DNA from: an uncultured Clostridia bacterium
GTDB lineage: Bacteria; Bacillota; Clostridia; Christensenellales; Borkfalkiaceae
NCBI GenBank assembly: GCA_934247225.1
Contig: CAKQJE010000004.1
Coordinates: forward strand, 62,001-126,000
DNA: 64,000 nt
Direction of reading: 5' to 3'
The notes beneath the pieces were generated by a model. It saw only the letters and a program-made list of their open reading frames with translations. It made no database searches and was not told where the DNA came from. Position 1 is the first letter of the stretch, and the number at the start of each line of letters is the position of its first letter. The position numbers and the translations under genes were made by a program. This document shows, piece after piece, positions 52,737-62,499 of the stretch.

Positions 52737-55463
52737 TTATACAATTGCATTGTCACGAGCAAGTAACGTTTGTCCGCTTGTTACGGCAATTTTTTTGTAT
52801 TGAACGTAAATATTCGAAATCGTTCCGTTTGTAGTACGGGTAAGCAACGTAATACCGCTCATTTTCACATTGGTAAAGCCGATATTTTTCAGTACGGCGC
52901 CTTTTTTCATTTCACCGACAAACGTTGCGTGATCTTTTGCAACGCTTGCATCAAGCCCGTCTATTACGTATCCGCAACCGTCAAACGTACCGCTGAAACC
53001 GCCCGCGCCGTCCCATGCGTCCTGATCTGCGTAAGCCATCGGAATACTTCCGCTTTCACTCTTAATGTCGTTGCCCAGTTCGAAATATCCGCCGTAATTG
53101 TGACTGCCCTCCGTTTTGCCGTTGTTTTCGCACGCTATAGCAATCTTAACCCACGCGGCATAGTCGTCCACAGTTCTGATAACCTTGCTGACAAGCAGCA
53201 TAGGCAAATTGATTGTGTACCTTGCATACTCCGCGTCGACTACTATCTGTACTGTTTGATTACCGTAAAGATAGCCGAACAGATCTGCGGTAATATTGTT
53301 ACTCGCCGCGCCGTTGCCGTTGACGGACACCAGCGTGTAATCACTCGTATCGATGAGGTCTGCAATATCGATGTCGATAATCTTAACGTTGTTCAGCGTA
53401 CCGTTGTTATTTATATCGAGTTCCGCACGAACGCGGTCGCTTTTCTGCACATTGATTGTTTCATGCCTGAATTCCGGCTCGACATATTCTTTTACGCCGA
53501 AACCGATTTTGCCTCCGTCAACGTCAATGTGCCACAAATTACCGTTCCATTCAGACATACTTGTGAAAAACTCGCTTTGTTGCAACGCCGCAAAACCGAA
53601 GAAAACTTTTTTGTCAAAAGCATTCTTGTAGTCGGAATTCGTAAAGTCCTGACCGTTTTCAACCGTCACGTTGCCGTCTATAACGTCCTGCAATGTGTAG
53701 TTGTTTCCGAACAAACAAATAAAGTTCTTAAGATTGGCGTCGCGATTGGCGGTCATAAGCGCAAAATTACTTCCGTTTCCGCTTATTTGCGCATTAGTAA
53801 CGTCGACAACCATTTTGTTCAACGAAAGATTTGCGTTGAAGATCGTTCCACTATAACCTTCGGGACTTCCGCCGCTGATTTTATCATACTGCACATATAC
53901 GTTTTCCACAGTGCCTGCGCCGGTATGAACAAGAAAAGAACCGCTGTCTGTTTCAAATTCGGCATGTATAAATCCAAGATTTTTCAACACGCCGTCAGTG
54001 TGCATAACGGAGATGAAAGCGTTACCGTTGTCCGTTGTTTTTGTAAGTCCGCTGATAACGTAACCTCTGCCGTCTATGATACCGCAAAATCCCTGACTGC
54101 CGTTGCCTTTGAAATCCGTTTTGGTACGATCGATAAACTCCGACATACCGCCGTTAACGGTAATATTATCAGCGAACACAAAGTAACCGCCAAACAACTT
54201 GTCGTTATTCTTGCACGCCGCCTTGGAAAGCGAGCCGATACTCATATAGTCCTGTTTGTTTTTGACTACAAGAGTGTATAACTCGATTTCCGTACTGTAT
54301 TTGACAATGTTAGTCTCAATGAATAACGCTACGTGTTCGCCGTAGTTTGCAACGGGCATCGCCTCCAGTTTTTCGCGATCAAGCGTAAGCATACCGTCGG
54401 TAATAGACTTTCCGACTTGTGCGTTACCGATCGTCGCCGAAACCAAACTACCCTCAAGACGAATGTCGAAAGCAACGTCGGCAAGCCTGCCGACCTCAAC
54501 GACACCGTTTGTTGCGACAGCCTCTAAAACAGGCTTGTCAACGGTTACGTTTATGATAAAACCGCTTTCCTTATATGTGCCGCGCACCTTTGTCGTTCCG
54601 GCGTCCACAGCTACAATTTTTCCGTCGACTACAGTAGCAACCCGTTCATTATCCGTCGTGTATGATATTACCGCATTGTTTGTTGTTTGTCCTTTTTCAA
54701 TAACGTTTACCACGGGGGTAATTGCCGTCACGTAATCGCCGATTGCGTAAGTACTGAGTTGCGCACAATAACCATCGGTCGTCGGCGCAATATTCACTAC
54801 GTCAAACACTATACCGTCATCAATCACCGACACGTTTACGACTGCACTCAACGCTACACCCGCATACTCAACGTGTACAACGTATTTCGTCGCGCCATAT
54901 GTCTGTGCCGTAAACAAAAAACCGTCGGCATTTTTTACAACCGTTACGATACTGTCTTTTTCACCATCGGCAACGGTACAACCGAATTGCGCTTCGGCTG
55001 TAAAATCATGCCCTTTGTAGATAAGTTTTGGAAGCAACAAGTAGTCGTCGCCGATGGTTAAAGTTACCTCATCGGTACTGACGGTAAGCACCGGCGCAAC
55101 GTAACTGTTGACAACCAATACTGTGCAGGTTGCCTTTCCGTTTACCGTGGTTACTTCGATCTCGGCAGTGCCTTCGGCAATTGCCGCGACAGTACCGTTA
55201 TCGTCAACCGTTGCTACAGCGGTATTACTGCTTTTCCACTTCAGATTTTCACTGCCGCCCGCTCTCACCGTCAGCGTTGCCGTATCGTTGATGTCCATCG
55301 TCAATACGCTGTCGCTGAGCACCACCTTTACTTCTTCAATCGGCGGTTTGCTCGAATTATCGGTCGACGCGTCCGGATTTTTCTTGCAAGCTACAAGAGC
55401 AAGCGAGCAAATCAGGCACACAAACAATGCCGCCAACGCAAATTTGCGTAAATTATTTTTCAT
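52737..55463 (-). CDS. Surface lipoprotein with BIG2 domain and GLUG-like modules, truncated by nonsense codon
   Basis: The ATG at 55461-55463 overlaps the DUF4838 stop (ATGA). The lipoprotein signal has lipobox LVAC (Cys26). A BIG2 Ig-like domain follows (KWKSSNTAVATVDDNGTVAA, near residues 75-95), then more Ig-like beta domains to about 400. Two modules of the same kind as in the 39160 protein come next (LFGGYFVFADNITV, GFCGIIDGRGYVISGL, GVLKNLGFIHAEF, TVENVYVQYDKI; and a second with GGYFELGNDIKSE, GFSGTFDGCGYVIDGL). The second module is cut by a TAA, losing about 94 residues. The protein may still be made in shortened form, exposed on the cell surface. Confidence 0.8.
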   Translation of the reverse strand: MKNNLRKFALAALFVCLICSLALVACKKNPDASTDNSSKPPIEEVKVVLSDSVLTMDINDTATLTVRAGGSENLKWKSSNTAVATVDDNGTVAAIAEGTAEIEVTTVNGKATCTVLVVNSYVAPVLTVSTDEVTLTIGDDYLLLPKLIYKGHDFTAEAQFGCTVADGEKDSIVTVVKNADGFLFTAQTYGATKYVVHVEYAGVALSAVVNVSVIDDGIVFDVVNIAPTTDGYCAQLSTYAIGDYVTAITPVVNVIEKGQTTNNAVISYTTDNERVATVVDGKIVAVDAGTTKVRGTYKESGFIINVTVDKPVLEAVATNGVVEVGRLADVAFDIRLEGSLVSATIGNAQVGKSITDGMLTLDREKLEAMPVANYGEHVALFIETNIVKYSTEIELYTLVVKNKQDYMSIGSLSKAACKNNDKLFGGYFVFADNITVNGGMSEFIDRTKTDFKGNGSQGFCGIIDGRGYVISGLTKTTDNGNAFISVMHTDGVLKNLGFIHAEFETDSGSFLVHTGAGTVENVYVQYDKISGGSPEGYSGTIFNANLSLNKMVVDVTNAQISGNGSNFALMTANRDANLKNFICLFGNNYTLQDVIDGNVTVENGQDFTNSDYKNAFDKKVFFGFAALQQSEFFTSMSEWNGNLWHIDVDGGKIGFGVKEYVEPEFRHETINVQKSDRVRAELDINNNGTLNNVKIIDIDIADLIDTSDYTLVSVNGNGAASNNITADLFGYLYGNQTVQIVVDAEYARYTINLPMLLVSKVIRTVDDYAAWVKIAIACENNGKTEGSHNYGGYFELGNDIKSESGSIPMAYADQDAWDGAGGFSGTFDGCGYVIDGLDASVAKDHATFVGEMKKGAVLKNIGFTNVKMSGITLLTRTTNGTISNIYVQYKKIAVTSGQTLLARDNAIV

Positions 55464-57445
55464 TTTAACCCCCATCCTTTCCACAACGATTCGAAGGTTT
55501 CGTATTGGCTTTCATGCGTCAGATTAAAATACTGCGTATCTTCATAGAACGCCTTGCGCATAGATGCAATTTCCGTCTCGGAAAACTTCGCCGCATGATA
55601 CTTGCAAATAATATACCGAGGAAAAAGCGTTTCCAGCAATATGCGATCGTGCAATGCTTCATAGGTACCGTCGTTAAGAGCCTTGGTCTTTTCGATTTCT
55701 TTAAGTGCCAGATCGCAGTAGTTATTCCAACGTTGGAGCATTTTTATCGGCCAGTACTTTGCAGTGTAGGTAAACTCGTTGACTACGACGCCGTTGAAGT
55801 CGGCGTTGCCGCTGTCACGCATGTAGTCCATGTATGACGTCATTTCGTCGAAAAATTTCTTCATATATACGCCGCCGTCGCCGTAATAATTGTCAAAAAA
55901 AGTCTTTTCAAGGTCTACATAATCATAGTTAACGTTGAACCACAGTCTGCTGTTCAAGTAACTCTTGAATGCCGTAAAACTTGAGGTATACGGCGTTTTC
56001 CAGTTACCCATACTTGTCATTAATCTGCCGTTGTTAATCTTGGCAAATCGATAGTTCTCCACGCAAGCACGGAAAGTATTGCACGGCACAAAGTAGTTGT
56101 TACTGTTGATTTCGTAATAGAAATAGTACACATTCCCGAAGGGTTGCCAATTTTCCGTTTGTTCTTTATCGACAACGTTGATATCATCCCAAAATGTGTA
56201 GGAGTAGCGTGTTTTACTACTGCAAATCAGCACGCCTACGTGGTCGTTAAATTTAAGACTGTCGTCGAACTTCGGCGCAAATCTCGTGGATTGATAAGAA
56301 AGAAACAAAATGTTTGTTTCCTTAACAGGTTGGTTGTGTTCTTCGGCATACGCTTTCAATCTTGACTGAACAATGTCATCGATGCCGTTGATAAACGGAA
56401 TTATAGCCGCGGCAATTGATCCATACTTATCCACAACAGCCGTGCAACTGTCACAATTGCACACGACATCTTCGTCCTGTTGTCCGACGGTGACAAGGTT
56501 TCTGTCGGGATACTTTTCGAGAGTAAGATACATTATATGATCGGCGATCAACTCCTGCATCTTTTTGAGTTCCTCGGGTTTGCCGTGCGCCGTGTAGCAC
56601 AGTTGCGCGGCATGCACAAGGTAGTTATCCTGGTCGTCCACGAAGTTGCAACGCTGATTACTGAACCAATCCTTGTTTTCGCTTTCGTAAACTTTGGGCG
56701 GCAAGAAGTAAAACGTGGTATGACACGGGTCGGCAGTCATATACGGTTCACCCTGATTGAACCCCATAGAGTAGGCTCTGGGCGCAGCCACAGTGTATAA
56801 CGTCTGGTCTACGCGATAGTCGAAGTCCGGACGTTCGACGATATCCATCTCAGGCAGGTAAGAACCATCTTTGGTGTAAATATAAGTGTCAAGATCCAGA
56901 CAGTCGTAACCAACCAATACGCGTAGCAACGCAAGAGCGGCAAGATTGTAACCGTTGTCGCCGTCAGCCCAGACAAACACGCTGTTGCCGACGGTTTGTA
57001 TCTGATACCCCGTCAACCCGATATCATCGGTCGTTTTGCGAAAGCCTGCCGCTTGTTGCAGTTTTTCGCTGCCTACAACGACCAATTTAGCGGAGCTACT
57101 CCATTCAATATCACTGTCGCCGTCAATTACTTCCAACGCAACGCCTGTTGCGCTGTTGATGTGAGAAGAAATGAATCCCGCAGCTTTTGCAACGGCATTT
57201 TTATGGCTGCCGTAATTGCTTGCCACAATCTTATACTCCGACGCGCCGTCCACAATAAACGGCTTACCTGTATCGGGAATGTCTTCAACACCCTTGTGCA
57301 AGCTGTTGGTTACCTTATGTTCGGCACGTATGTTTTCAGCATCGACGTTATTGCCCGAATCGGGTTTTTTGCCGCATGAGCACAGTAAAAACGACGTAAC
57401 CGTCACACATACAAAAGCAATTACTTGCAATAATCTTTTTTTCAT
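55460..57445 (-). CDS. DUF4838 lipoprotein, GH20-related
   Basis: The 661-residue exported lipoprotein has lipobox LLCSC (Cys24). The N-terminal part (residues 65-190) has the alpha/beta fold seen before the barrel in GH20/GH84/GH67-like enzymes (YGSHKNAVAKAAGFISSHIN, KLVVVGS). The DUF4838 core has FLPPKVYESENKDWFS, VTVGQQDEDVVCNCDSCTAV, NILFLSYQSTRFAPKFDDS and FYYEINSNNYFVPC. DUF4838 proteins are thought to be extracellular glycosidases, possibly on uronic acids or N-acetylhexosamines, but the substrate is unproven. It lies between two large surface-protein genes. Confidence 0.87.
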   Translation of the reverse strand: MKKRLLQVIAFVCVTVTSFLLCSCGKKPDSGNNVDAENIRAEHKVTNSLHKGVEDIPDTGKPFIVDGASEYKIVASNYGSHKNAVAKAAGFISSHINSATGVALEVIDGDSDIEWSSSAKLVVVGSEKLQQAAGFRKTTDDIGLTGYQIQTVGNSVFVWADGDNGYNLAALALLRVLVGYDCLDLDTYIYTKDGSYLPEMDIVERPDFDYRVDQTLYTVAAPRAYSMGFNQGEPYMTADPCHTTFYFLPPKVYESENKDWFSNQRCNFVDDQDNYLVHAAQLCYTAHGKPEELKKMQELIADHIMYLTLEKYPDRNLVTVGQQDEDVVCNCDSCTAVVDKYGSIAAAIIPFINGIDDIVQSRLKAYAEEHNQPVKETNILFLSYQSTRFAPKFDDSLKFNDHVGVLICSSKTRYSYTFWDDINVVDKEQTENWQPFGNVYYFYYEINSNNYFVPCNTFRACVENYRFAKINNGRLMTSMGNWKTPYTSSFTAFKSYLNSRLWFNVNYDYVDLEKTFFDNYYGDGGVYMKKFFDEMTSYMDYMRDSGNADFNGVVVNEFTYTAKYWPIKMLQRWNNYCDLALKEIEKTKALNDGTYEALHDRILLETLFPRYIICKYHAAKFSETEIASMRKAFYEDTQYFNLTHESQYETFESLWKGWGLK

Positions 57446-57448
57446 GCG

Positions 57449-60400
57449 TTACACCACCCTGAAATAAATTATTTTCGTTCCGATGTTGCCGGCCTCGTCA
57501 ATTGCTGTAATTGTAAAACTGTAAATGCCCTTTTGACTACACACCACGGCTTCTTTATTGACAAGTTGTTTTTGCCCGGTGGGGGTTGTAAGATACACGA
57601 ACACCACCAAATCATCGGTTGCCGTAAAGTCGTCGGTCACGGTAAACTTCGGTACAAGCACCTTTTCTCCTGATTCGACGGTGGCAGTCACGGAAGAAGT
57701 AACGGTAATTGTCGGCTCGACAGAGTCGTACACGGCAATTTCGTACGACCATTCGTTGTCAAACGGCTCAACGTATAGAAACAATTCCGCCTCTTTGACG
57801 ATGTACTGTACCTTGTAAGCGCCCGACTGTTTCACAACAAAGTCATACTCAACGCCTGCGTTGCAACCGTTCAGTTCAACACCGTTGACATCCTTGACAA
57901 AAGTTCCGTCCGGAGCAAACACTTGCATAAGTACACTGACATTGGGACAAATCACATCGCCGACGCTTATCGACGGCATGTGAATAACATCGCCGAGTTT
58001 TCCGATAGAGGCAACTTCGCCGTTTATAACTATATACGGGCGAACAAGATCCTCGTCCTGCCCTTCAAACTTATATTTACGAATCGACTTGACGGAAAAT
58101 TTATTACCAGCCTTGGCATCTGTCAGTTCAACAGACAGATACACCTTATCCGAGCCGAACCCGGTAAACTTATCTCCGATTACCGTCTCGACGGGTGCAA
58201 ACGCCGCACCGTCGTAGACAAACGCGCCGTTCTCGAAACCGAGAGAAATATCAAACGCTTTACCGACAAAACTGTAATCGGTGCGGTAGGACTTACCGCC
58301 CGCAAAAAACCATACTTTGCCGTCCACTTGTCTGAACACCGCCTGCACGGCATTATCGGCGTTTGCCGCATCGGTAAGGGTGACCACCGCTTGCGTATAG
58401 TTACCTATGCCGCCAAAACAACGGAACACGAAGTTTGACTGCTCGGCGACAATGGCGTTTGCGTAGGTTACGCTCATTACACCATCGGTTGCAGCCGTCA
58501 GAACATAACCGTTATCAGAGGACTTGTCTCCCGTGGCGTTCGTCGCCACAAAATAGTTTTCATATTTAAGATAGCCTTTCTCGTATATTACAACGCACGG
58601 TACCTGTTTACTGAACAATTCGATTCCTTCGCAGAGGTACGTCACCTTGATTGTTTCGCCGTTGGTTGCGACATTCGGTATGAAACTTTCGCCGCTGTCG
58701 TACGTTTCCGTCTTGCCGTCATACTCCACACGCACGGTGCAAAGAAGTTTGTGCACTCCGTCCCGATCGTATTTATTGGCGTACACTTGAGGCAAAATGA
58801 AAGACGCTTCGGAAATAAACATCCGTGGCAATGTAATATTGTCCACTAAAACCGGAAGCTCATTTGCCGTTACCGTAACATCGTAACCGACGATTTTGCT
58901 GTTGCCAACGTAGTCGACAGCCGTGTACACAATTTGCCACGTACCTGTCTTTTCGGGACGAAAACCTCCGTCTGTACGCAATATCGTGTCACCGTTCTTG
59001 GCGTATACCGACAAACTCACGTTACCGTTGCCGCCGCTTATCGTAGCCGCAGCATATTGGATAAATTCGCCCGCCTTGCACGAAGTTATTCTGTCGGTCG
59101 ACAGATCGATTGTTATCGGGTTCGGCTCGGTCTTGGCATGTACCCACAGCACTTTTTGCGCCGTAATACCGCTACGATTGGTTGACGTGTAGACGATCGC
59201 ATAGTAACCCGCGTATTTAGCGATAAACTTGCCGTCAACAAAACTTACCGATATCCTATCGTTGCTTGCATAGTTGTACCATACGTTAACGTTCACCTCA
59301 ACATCGTCGCTGTAAAGATCGTGCGCCGTGGCAGTCGGTACGGGATAACTCTTCCCTACAACGGCTTCGGGCATCACATCATAATCGGTGTCGACGGTGA
59401 TCGTCGGTTGTTCCGTCACTTCAAATCCGTCGTTTGACAAATTCACACCGGCAACCTTGGTAATGCAAAATTGTGCATGGGTGGATGTGTAGTTTTCCGC
59501 AGTAATCGACAATTTGACATACCCGCTTTTGAATCCGCTCCACAGCGACTCGTAATAGCGAGAGTCGTCAAGGTCGGTAACAATCTTTTTAAAATTCGTG
59601 CTGTCTATACGAACCTTGTCCTTATGCGGGTTGGGATCGCTGTAGTTTTTGTCGGCGGGAACATTGAAGTTGGTTGCATGCCAAATCTGCTGCGTTGTCG
59701 GATCATAACTGAAACGGAACGGGTAGTCGTCGTTATAAATATCGTAGGTATACCTCCCCGAACCGACGATTGTATTCTGTCCGCGTAACGGCATATTGAT
59801 CCACTGCCCAAACCCATCGTTTTTGTGTACGGTGGTAATGTTATCCAGCGTACCGGGAACATAATTCTCCAAACCTACGGGTTTTTGCCCGTTACCGCAA
59901 GCCGCAGCAAAGGCAACGCCCTTCTCGTCTTGAGAAGTACGCTCGTTGACAATGATTTTGATATAAACATCGGGGTTTTCGAAGTCGGTCAACGTAACGA
60001 TAAACCGCGTGAATGCGCCGGCACCGACCGTCTGATTAATGATGAATCCTTCCACAAAGTAGTTGTCTGCGGTAAGATTACTTACGGGAATGGCTTGATT
60101 GACCACAAATTCATCCTTTTGCGCAAGCGAAACAACCACACCTTTAATATTCTTATCTCGTACATTGTCGGGCGTTTTATATACGGCGGAAGAGTTTTTG
60201 TCTTTAACCGAATAGGTTACATGATCGACGGAAAATTCGTGCGTTTCGCTGTAAACCTTGCCGCCTGCGCTTGCCGTGTAGGTTAGTTTATACTTGCCGC
60301 TGAGTTTCAACAAGACTTCGCCGGCATAGGACGAAGTGCCGTCGGGAAACACTAATGTGTGGGACACGTCGGCTTGTACGCCGTCAAGCCGTCTTTCGGG

Positions 60401-60574
60401 TACGGCAAACGTTTGTCCGTACGAATACTTGTCCGCAACCGTTTCGCCCGTCCAATTGTACTTGGGCGTAACCGCGTCTGCCATAACGGGCAGTACCGCA
60501 GCTATGGTACAAAACAGCAACAGCGACGCAAGCACAATTACGATTGTCTTGGCTTTTGTTGTAGTAAATTTCAT
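57449..60574 (-). CDS. Large secreted multi-domain Ig-like protein
   Basis: This 1041-residue protein has a signal peptide (residues 1-33, ending PVMADA). At least six beta-sandwich domains follow. They include bacterial Ig-like units with SGKYKLTYTA, AGYYAIVYTSTN, TGTWQIVYTAVD, SGAYKVQYIV and KGIYSFTITAIDEAGN strands, and two LamG-like segments (near residues 150-380 and 690-830). No cell-wall sorting signal or lipobox is seen at the C-terminus. It likely binds glycans outside the cell, next to the DUF4838 enzyme and the ABC importer. Confidence 0.82.
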   Translation of the reverse strand: MKFTTTKAKTIVIVLASLLLFCTIAAVLPVMADAVTPKYNWTGETVADKYSYGQTFAVPERRLDGVQADVSHTLVFPDGTSSYAGEVLLKLSGKYKLTYTASAGGKVYSETHEFSVDHVTYSVKDKNSSAVYKTPDNVRDKNIKGVVVSLAQKDEFVVNQAIPVSNLTADNYFVEGFIINQTVGAGAFTRFIVTLTDFENPDVYIKIIVNERTSQDEKGVAFAAACGNGQKPVGLENYVPGTLDNITTVHKNDGFGQWINMPLRGQNTIVGSGRYTYDIYNDDYPFRFSYDPTTQQIWHATNFNVPADKNYSDPNPHKDKVRIDSTNFKKIVTDLDDSRYYESLWSGFKSGYVKLSITAENYTSTHAQFCITKVAGVNLSNDGFEVTEQPTITVDTDYDVMPEAVVGKSYPVPTATAHDLYSDDVEVNVNVWYNYASNDRISVSFVDGKFIAKYAGYYAIVYTSTNRSGITAQKVLWVHAKTEPNPITIDLSTDRITSCKAGEFIQYAAATISGGNGNVSLSVYAKNGDTILRTDGGFRPEKTGTWQIVYTAVDYVGNSKIVGYDVTVTANELPVLVDNITLPRMFISEASFILPQVYANKYDRDGVHKLLCTVRVEYDGKTETYDSGESFIPNVATNGETIKVTYLCEGIELFSKQVPCVVIYEKGYLKYENYFVATNATGDKSSDNGYVLTAATDGVMSVTYANAIVAEQSNFVFRCFGGIGNYTQAVVTLTDAANADNAVQAVFRQVDGKVWFFAGGKSYRTDYSFVGKAFDISLGFENGAFVYDGAAFAPVETVIGDKFTGFGSDKVYLSVELTDAKAGNKFSVKSIRKYKFEGQDEDLVRPYIVINGEVASIGKLGDVIHMPSISVGDVICPNVSVLMQVFAPDGTFVKDVNGVELNGCNAGVEYDFVVKQSGAYKVQYIVKEAELFLYVEPFDNEWSYEIAVYDSVEPTITVTSSVTATVESGEKVLVPKFTVTDDFTATDDLVVFVYLTTPTGQKQLVNKEAVVCSQKGIYSFTITAIDEAGNIGTKIIYFRVV

Positions 60575-60664
60575 ATTCCCTCCGAATAAATTGCTACATT
60601 TTGTCGTAGCCGAAGTCGCCTGCGGAGTAAATCTCCGTTGCGAGCATTTGCCATGTTGTCGGTA

Positions 60665-61543
60665 TCAGCCCTTTACTCCTCCGACGGTCAGATTACCCAT
60701 CAACTTTTTGTTGGCAAATATAAAGATTACAATTACAGGCACCAACACCACTGTTGCCGCAGACATAATCATCGGCACATAGGCATTGGACTGCGTAATG
60801 AGATACAAACCGTACGACAGTACCGGCATAGACTTCAAGAACAGCAACGGCGTTTGATAGTCGTTCCAGTAAGTGATGAAGTTAAGCAGGAATATCGTCA
60901 AAAAAACATTCCCTGCAAGGGGCAACGCTATACGGAACAATAGAGACAGGTCCCCTGCTCCGTCGAGTTTTGCCGCCTCGAAAAAAGAATTCGGCAACGA
61001 AGCAAAAGTCTCGTAAAACACAAGAAAATAAAGCCCCAGAAAAGACGCGCTTTGCAACCACATACCCCAAATCGTGTTGTAAATATGCAACCCCTGAGCA
61101 ACCTGTATCTGCGAAGGGAGCGAGCCGACAATCGGTATTGTCATTGTGACAAGCACCACCACATACACAATTCTGGACAAGTTATACTTGTAGCGAGCGC
61201 AACAGTACGCCGTTACACATGTTACCGCCGTGTTAATGAGCGCACACCCTACCGAATACATGACAGAGTTGTACAGCATCTGCGGAAACATAGCGTACAG
61301 CGGCTGCCCCTTGATGCCGCCGACCTGAATCTTGTACAATTTGATTGCCTCGGCAAAGTTGTTGACTATTTTTTCAGGAAGACCTACAGGGTTGGTCTGG
61401 AAGTCGCGCGGCGTTTTGAATGATGAAATCATCGCCCACACGAGCAAGCCGACAAGTATCAGCGAGTAGATTGTTAACAAAACGAACAGGACGACAAAGA
61501 ACGGACTTGTTCTGCTGCGTTTCGCACCGGATTTTACTATCAT
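60665..61543 (-). CDS. Carbohydrate ABC transporter permease (MalG/YtcP type)
   Basis: The 292-residue protein has six transmembrane helices and the EAA loop FFEAAKLDGAGDLSLLFRIA near residue 187. It forms half of a CUT1-family sugar channel with the next permease. It starts 2 bases after the partner gene ends. The ATPase subunit is not in the window; such importers often share a single MsmK-type ATPase encoded elsewhere. Confidence 0.93.
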   Translation of the reverse strand: MIVKSGAKRSRTSPFFVVLFVLLTIYSLILVGLLVWAMISSFKTPRDFQTNPVGLPEKIVNNFAEAIKLYKIQVGGIKGQPLYAMFPQMLYNSVMYSVGCALINTAVTCVTAYCCARYKYNLSRIVYVVVLVTMTIPIVGSLPSQIQVAQGLHIYNTIWGMWLQSASFLGLYFLVFYETFASLPNSFFEAAKLDGAGDLSLLFRIALPLAGNVFLTIFLLNFITYWNDYQTPLLFLKSMPVLSYGLYLITQSNAYVPMIMSAATVVLVPVIVIFIFANKKLMGNLTVGGVKG

Positions 61544-61545
61544 TG

Positions 61546-62472
61546 TCAGTCCTCCTTAGGTCCGTATCTGTTGAGCAAATATCTTACGCCGAAAGTGAGA
61601 GGTATTGCCATCGCACTGAAAATAAGGCCCAACGCCGACAGAGCGCACAATGCCTGTTTATCGTTGTAGGTCGTTGCCTCGCTTGTTTTACGAAAGAAAT
61701 AATACCCGAAGGTGTCAAGATCCGCAGGGGGCGCCCAACCATAAAATGAAAACAGGAACATCTGATTCATAAATATGCTTGCCACACCCGTGACCAAAAA
61801 TACGCTGATCGTAGAAAACGTCATCGGTAATACGACATACCAGAACTCCTTAAACGGCGTTGCACCGTCGATTCTTGCCGCTTCTGTCAGCGACGGTTCG
61901 ATGGAGTCCATTTTGTTAGTATACATAAGTACCGACGTACCGAAAGCTACGAATATGTCGTAGAATAAAATGACGATAAGCCTGGTATCCTTGTTTGAAA
62001 ACAAACCTTGCGGAACATCCTTCAGATTAAACAACCCGGCAATTATCTCGGGAAAAGCGTTGTCGGCAAAGTAGCGGTAGATTGTCACAAAAACAATGGC
62101 CGGTATAATGGACGGCAAAAACATCAGCACGCGGAACGTGCTTGACATTACGCGCTTTTTGTACACGTAGTATGCAAACAATAACCCCGTGGTCAATCCG
62201 ACCACCAGGTGGACTACGTAGCCCAACAACGACACGCGCAACATATTTAACGCAGGTCCCGTGGCAAGAAACTTAAACTGCTCGGCAAAATTGGAAAACA
62301 CCAATTCTCTTTCGCCTGTTACGGGGTCAACGTTTTGAAACGCCATTGCAATGGAGTTTGCGTTGACATACACGTAGAACACACAAAAGTGCAATAGGGG
62401 AAACGCCATTAGCAATGCGTATACCCATTTATTGCCCGTTTGCCCTATTTTGCTTTTTGATTTGTTTGGCAT
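61546..62472 (-). CDS. Carbohydrate ABC transporter permease (MalF/LplB type)
   Basis: The 308-residue membrane protein has six helices and an EAA loop LTEAARIDGATPFKEFWYVV near residue 195, typical of MalF/LplB permeases for oligosaccharides. It lies between the binding-protein gene and the second permease in the usual order. Confidence 0.93.
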   Translation of the reverse strand: MPNKSKSKIGQTGNKWVYALLMAFPLLHFCVFYVYVNANSIAMAFQNVDPVTGERELVFSNFAEQFKFLATGPALNMLRVSLLGYVVHLVVGLTTGLLFAYYVYKKRVMSSTFRVLMFLPSIIPAIVFVTIYRYFADNAFPEIIAGLFNLKDVPQGLFSNKDTRLIVILFYDIFVAFGTSVLMYTNKMDSIEPSLTEAARIDGATPFKEFWYVVLPMTFSTISVFLVTGVASIFMNQMFLFSFYGWAPPADLDTFGYYFFRKTSEATTYNDKQALCALSALGLIFSAMAIPLTFGVRYLLNRYGPKED

Positions 62473-62499
62473 AGTTTTATCCTTCGTCTGTGCGAATTG

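Noticed and set aside
52770..54281. A 503-codon plus-strand frame
   Set aside because: It is antisense to the BIG2 surface-protein gene, with no signal, domain or ribosome site; a shadow.
60575..60664. Short frame ending in IYSAGDFGYDKM between a surface-protein gene and the permease
   Set aside because: About 20 codons without start or homologue that I recognise; could be a remnant but cannot be supported.
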